Below, one piece after another: positions 40,746 to 42,202 of a stretch of 42,202 nucleotides of DNA (position 1 is the stretch's first letter; each line of letters opens with the position of its first letter). The notes under the pieces were generated by a model that was given only the letters and a program-made list of their open reading frames with translations, did not search any database and had not been told where the DNA came from. Position numbers and translations under genes: made by a program. The DNA is from Chloroflexota bacterium (GTDB lineage Bacteria > Chloroflexota > Dehalococcoidia > DSTF01 > RBG-16-68-14), in NCBI GenBank assembly GCA_003228685.1, contig QIFC01000124.1:1-42202 (forward strand). Reading direction: 5' to 3'.

Positions 40746-41882
40746 CTAGCGCAGCCACCTGCGCCTAGTGTACCAGGCGGCGCTGAGGACGGCGGTAGCG
40801 ACGATCACGGCTGCCACCGCAGCCAGCGGGAGCGTGCTGCCAGCGGACGAATCGCCTTCCTCCAGCGGAAGCGCGCGCAGCTCCGAATCCAGCGAGATGC
40901 CGCCGACCGGAGGTGGTGGCGTCGCCGTGGATGTACGTGTGGCTGTGACGGTTGGTGTGGCCGTCGGCGTGGCCGTGGCCGTGGCCGTTGGACTCAATTC
41001 GGCTCCCAGCGCAAACTCCGACAGGCCGGACACAACAGCGCACACGACGTTGTTCGTTGTATCGATGCTATTGACGGTGTCTGGATCGAAACTGCCGGTA
41101 GCGTTGTGCAACAGCCTCAAGGCGCCTTCCGGAACCGGAGGCGCCTTGCCGTCCACGAAGCCATCATTGTCCTTGTCTTGATAGGAGAGGCAGAAATCTA
41201 TGTTCCCAGTGAACTCTGTTGTGGTTAGGACGGTATAGAAAGGATCACTCGCCCAGGTCGTGCCTGCGAGTTGGAAGCTGGCTGGCAGGATACCCCCCGT
41301 CGTGGTCGTCTCGGTGGAGAGAACAGTGGTTCCTCCTGTGGCAGTCACCTCGGCAAAGGTTACGGTTGCAGTATCACCAAGAAACGTCACCGTTTCATCG
41401 GTGCAGGGTGGCGAGGCGCAGGTTGCTGCAAGCCTGGAGGCCAAATACGTGCCTATGTCCAGAGGAGGATCAAAGCCCCAGTCTCCCCCCTGAGTATCAC
41501 CGTCAGTAGAAATGGTCGCAATCACGTTCACATAGAAGGGCGTGCCCGGCCCAGCGAAGTCGATGCGCCAGGTCAGATCCAGGCCGCTCACCGTTCCGCT
41601 GATAACGCCGCCCGTCCCCGAGGGGGTCCCGGCGCTCTCGCATTCCAGCTCCCCGCCTACCGCGTTGGCGAGTGTACCACCTGTCTGGAGAAGCTCTGCG
41701 GTGCATCCACCCACATATGGGGGACCACCGACTGAATAGACGTATCCCCATTCCCCCGTAATATCAACGGCCGGCCCTGCTGTGGCGGTGCCCGGTGAGC
41801 GCCCAACAACAAGCGCGAAGCCCAAAACGAAAACCAAGGCCACGACGCCGCCTAACACCAGTACTGAGTCTGCCCTTCGCAT
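40746..41882 (-). CDS. Surface protein with Thr/Pro/Ala stalk and C-terminal anchor
   Basis: 378 residues from ATG 41882 (GGGGGAG upstream; the frame extends to 41909 but without a ribosome site). A signal peptide (about 8-35) is followed by a beta-rich domain with a cysteine pair region (about 40-290), a Thr/Ala/Pro-rich stalk (about 295-325; repeated T-A-T/T-P) and a C-terminal membrane helix (AAVAAVIVATAVLSAAWY) with RRRWLR. This is a stalked surface protein; function unknown. Confidence 0.75.
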   Translation of the reverse strand: MRRADSVLVLGGVVALVFVLGFALVVGRSPGTATAGPAVDITGEWGYVYSVGGPPYVGGCTAELLQTGGTLANAVGGELECESAGTPSGTGGVISGTVSGLDLTWRIDFAGPGTPFYVNVIATISTDGDTQGGDWGFDPPLDIGTYLASRLAATCASPPCTDETVTFLGDTATVTFAEVTATGGTTVLSTETTTTGGILPASFQLAGTTWASDPFYTVLTTTEFTGNIDFCLSYQDKDNDGFVDGKAPPVPEGALRLLHNATGSFDPDTVNSIDTTNNVVCAVVSGLSEFALGAELSPTATATATPTATPTVTATRTSTATPPPPVGGISLDSELRALPLEEGDSSAGSTLPLAAVAAVIVATAVLSAAWYTRRRWLR

Positions 41883-42114
41883 GACATGCTCCCCCTTCGC
41901 AGCAAGCATTCTCGCTAGAGACGAACAAGCCCCCTAAGCCAGCGGGCTCAAGGAGTCCCCAAGTCGAAGCTGACACTGCTGCCGACGGCTCCCAGAGCCG
42001 GCGCGCTGAGACATTCTGCCTCCCATAGTGAGGCTGAAAACGCTAGCGGGGTTGCAGTCTGTGGTGAATTACTCCACCACCAGTCGCGCCTAGTATACGC
42101 CATTACCAGAAGTT
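41883..42114. other. Intergenic region upstream of the stalked surface protein
   Basis: No gene seen. On the minus strand it holds small hairpins (GGCTC-TGG-GAGCC and AGCCC/GGGCT), and GTGGTG/CACCAC (from about 42062). It probably carries the surface-protein promoter but I could not place it. Confidence 0.4.
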
Positions 42115-42202
42115 GTCAAGGGCCGTGTTGGGTTGCAGGTAGAATGTCCTGTTTAGGTTGCGGGAAGAGTGTCCTCTTGTGGCAGGGTGCTTCTGAAAGG
42201 AG
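42115..42202 (+). mobile_element. Possible left end of an insertion sequence (IS21-like layout)
   Basis: Starting at TGTCAAGG (42115), two imperfect 22-base direct repeats of the form GGTTGCxGGxAGAxTGTCCT follow (about 42133 and 42157), then AAAGGAG at the right edge, where a gene on the plus strand would begin just outside the window. Repeats next to a TGT terminus and upstream of a transposase are typical of IS21-family ends. The element itself is not in the window. Confidence 0.35.

Overview
The window is about 42 kb of high-GC bacterial chromosome with dense genes on both strands and strong AGGAGG-type ribosome sites. The organism looks like a member of the Chloroflexota, possibly a Dehalococcoidia or SAR202-type lineage. 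This is inferred from gene style: membrane-anchored surface proteins with Thr/Pro/Ala-rich stalks, a subtilase with a C-terminal dockerin-like module, an LPNTG protein, PMT-like glycosyltransferase, lemA-htpX, and a threonine synthase-NIL-MoaD cluster. No rRNA, tRNA or CRISPR array was seen, so the assignment is tentative.

Region 1 (1-7.9 kb): a partial ferritin-like diiron protein; the arginine genes argC-argJ-argB, tightly overlapped on the minus strand; a 430-bp intergenic block packed with perfect short hairpins, ending in what looks like a complete transcription attenuator (promoter, 20-aa Leu/Val/Ile-rich leader peptide, alternative stems, terminator) in front of a lone methyltransferase; then DNA repair genes (nth, ada) and a small GGQ release-factor-like protein.

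Region 2 (7.5-13.3 kb, minus strand): an envelope-response module made of a secreted Met/His-rich protein, a MacB-type ABC permease and ATPase, a response regulator and a sensor kinase, then a small membrane protein. Region 3 (13.4-22.1 kb): selD, which carries an in-frame UGA (Sec17) followed by a SECIS-like hairpin, so the annotated gene would be truncated by ordinary gene calling; a lipoprotein, a methyltransferase, an LPNTG surface protein, two convergent acetyltransferases, an ABC-2 exporter preceded by a terminator-bearing structured leader, and a secreted subtilase.

Region 4 (22.1-31.1 kb): an ArsN2-like acetyltransferase that sits between htpX and a 29-bp copy of the htpX 3' end; lemA; a cytochrome P450; a large membrane glycosyltransferase; a PQQ-dependent-type beta-propeller dehydrogenase separated by an in-frame TAA from its membrane anchor; and a degraded methyltransferase remnant. 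Region 5 (31-35 kb): thrC, a NIL-domain protein and a MoaD-like sulfur carrier, interrupted by a DUF2130 coiled-coil gene of lower GC. These may form a sulfur-transfer/amino-acid module. Region 6 (35-42 kb): a PIN/AbrB toxin-antitoxin pair, proS, a small lipoprotein, two overlapping short-chain dehydrogenases (the first with a probable CTG start), a membrane-anchored protein with a caspase-like His/Cys pattern, a stalked surface protein, and at the right edge what may be the left end of an insertion sequence.
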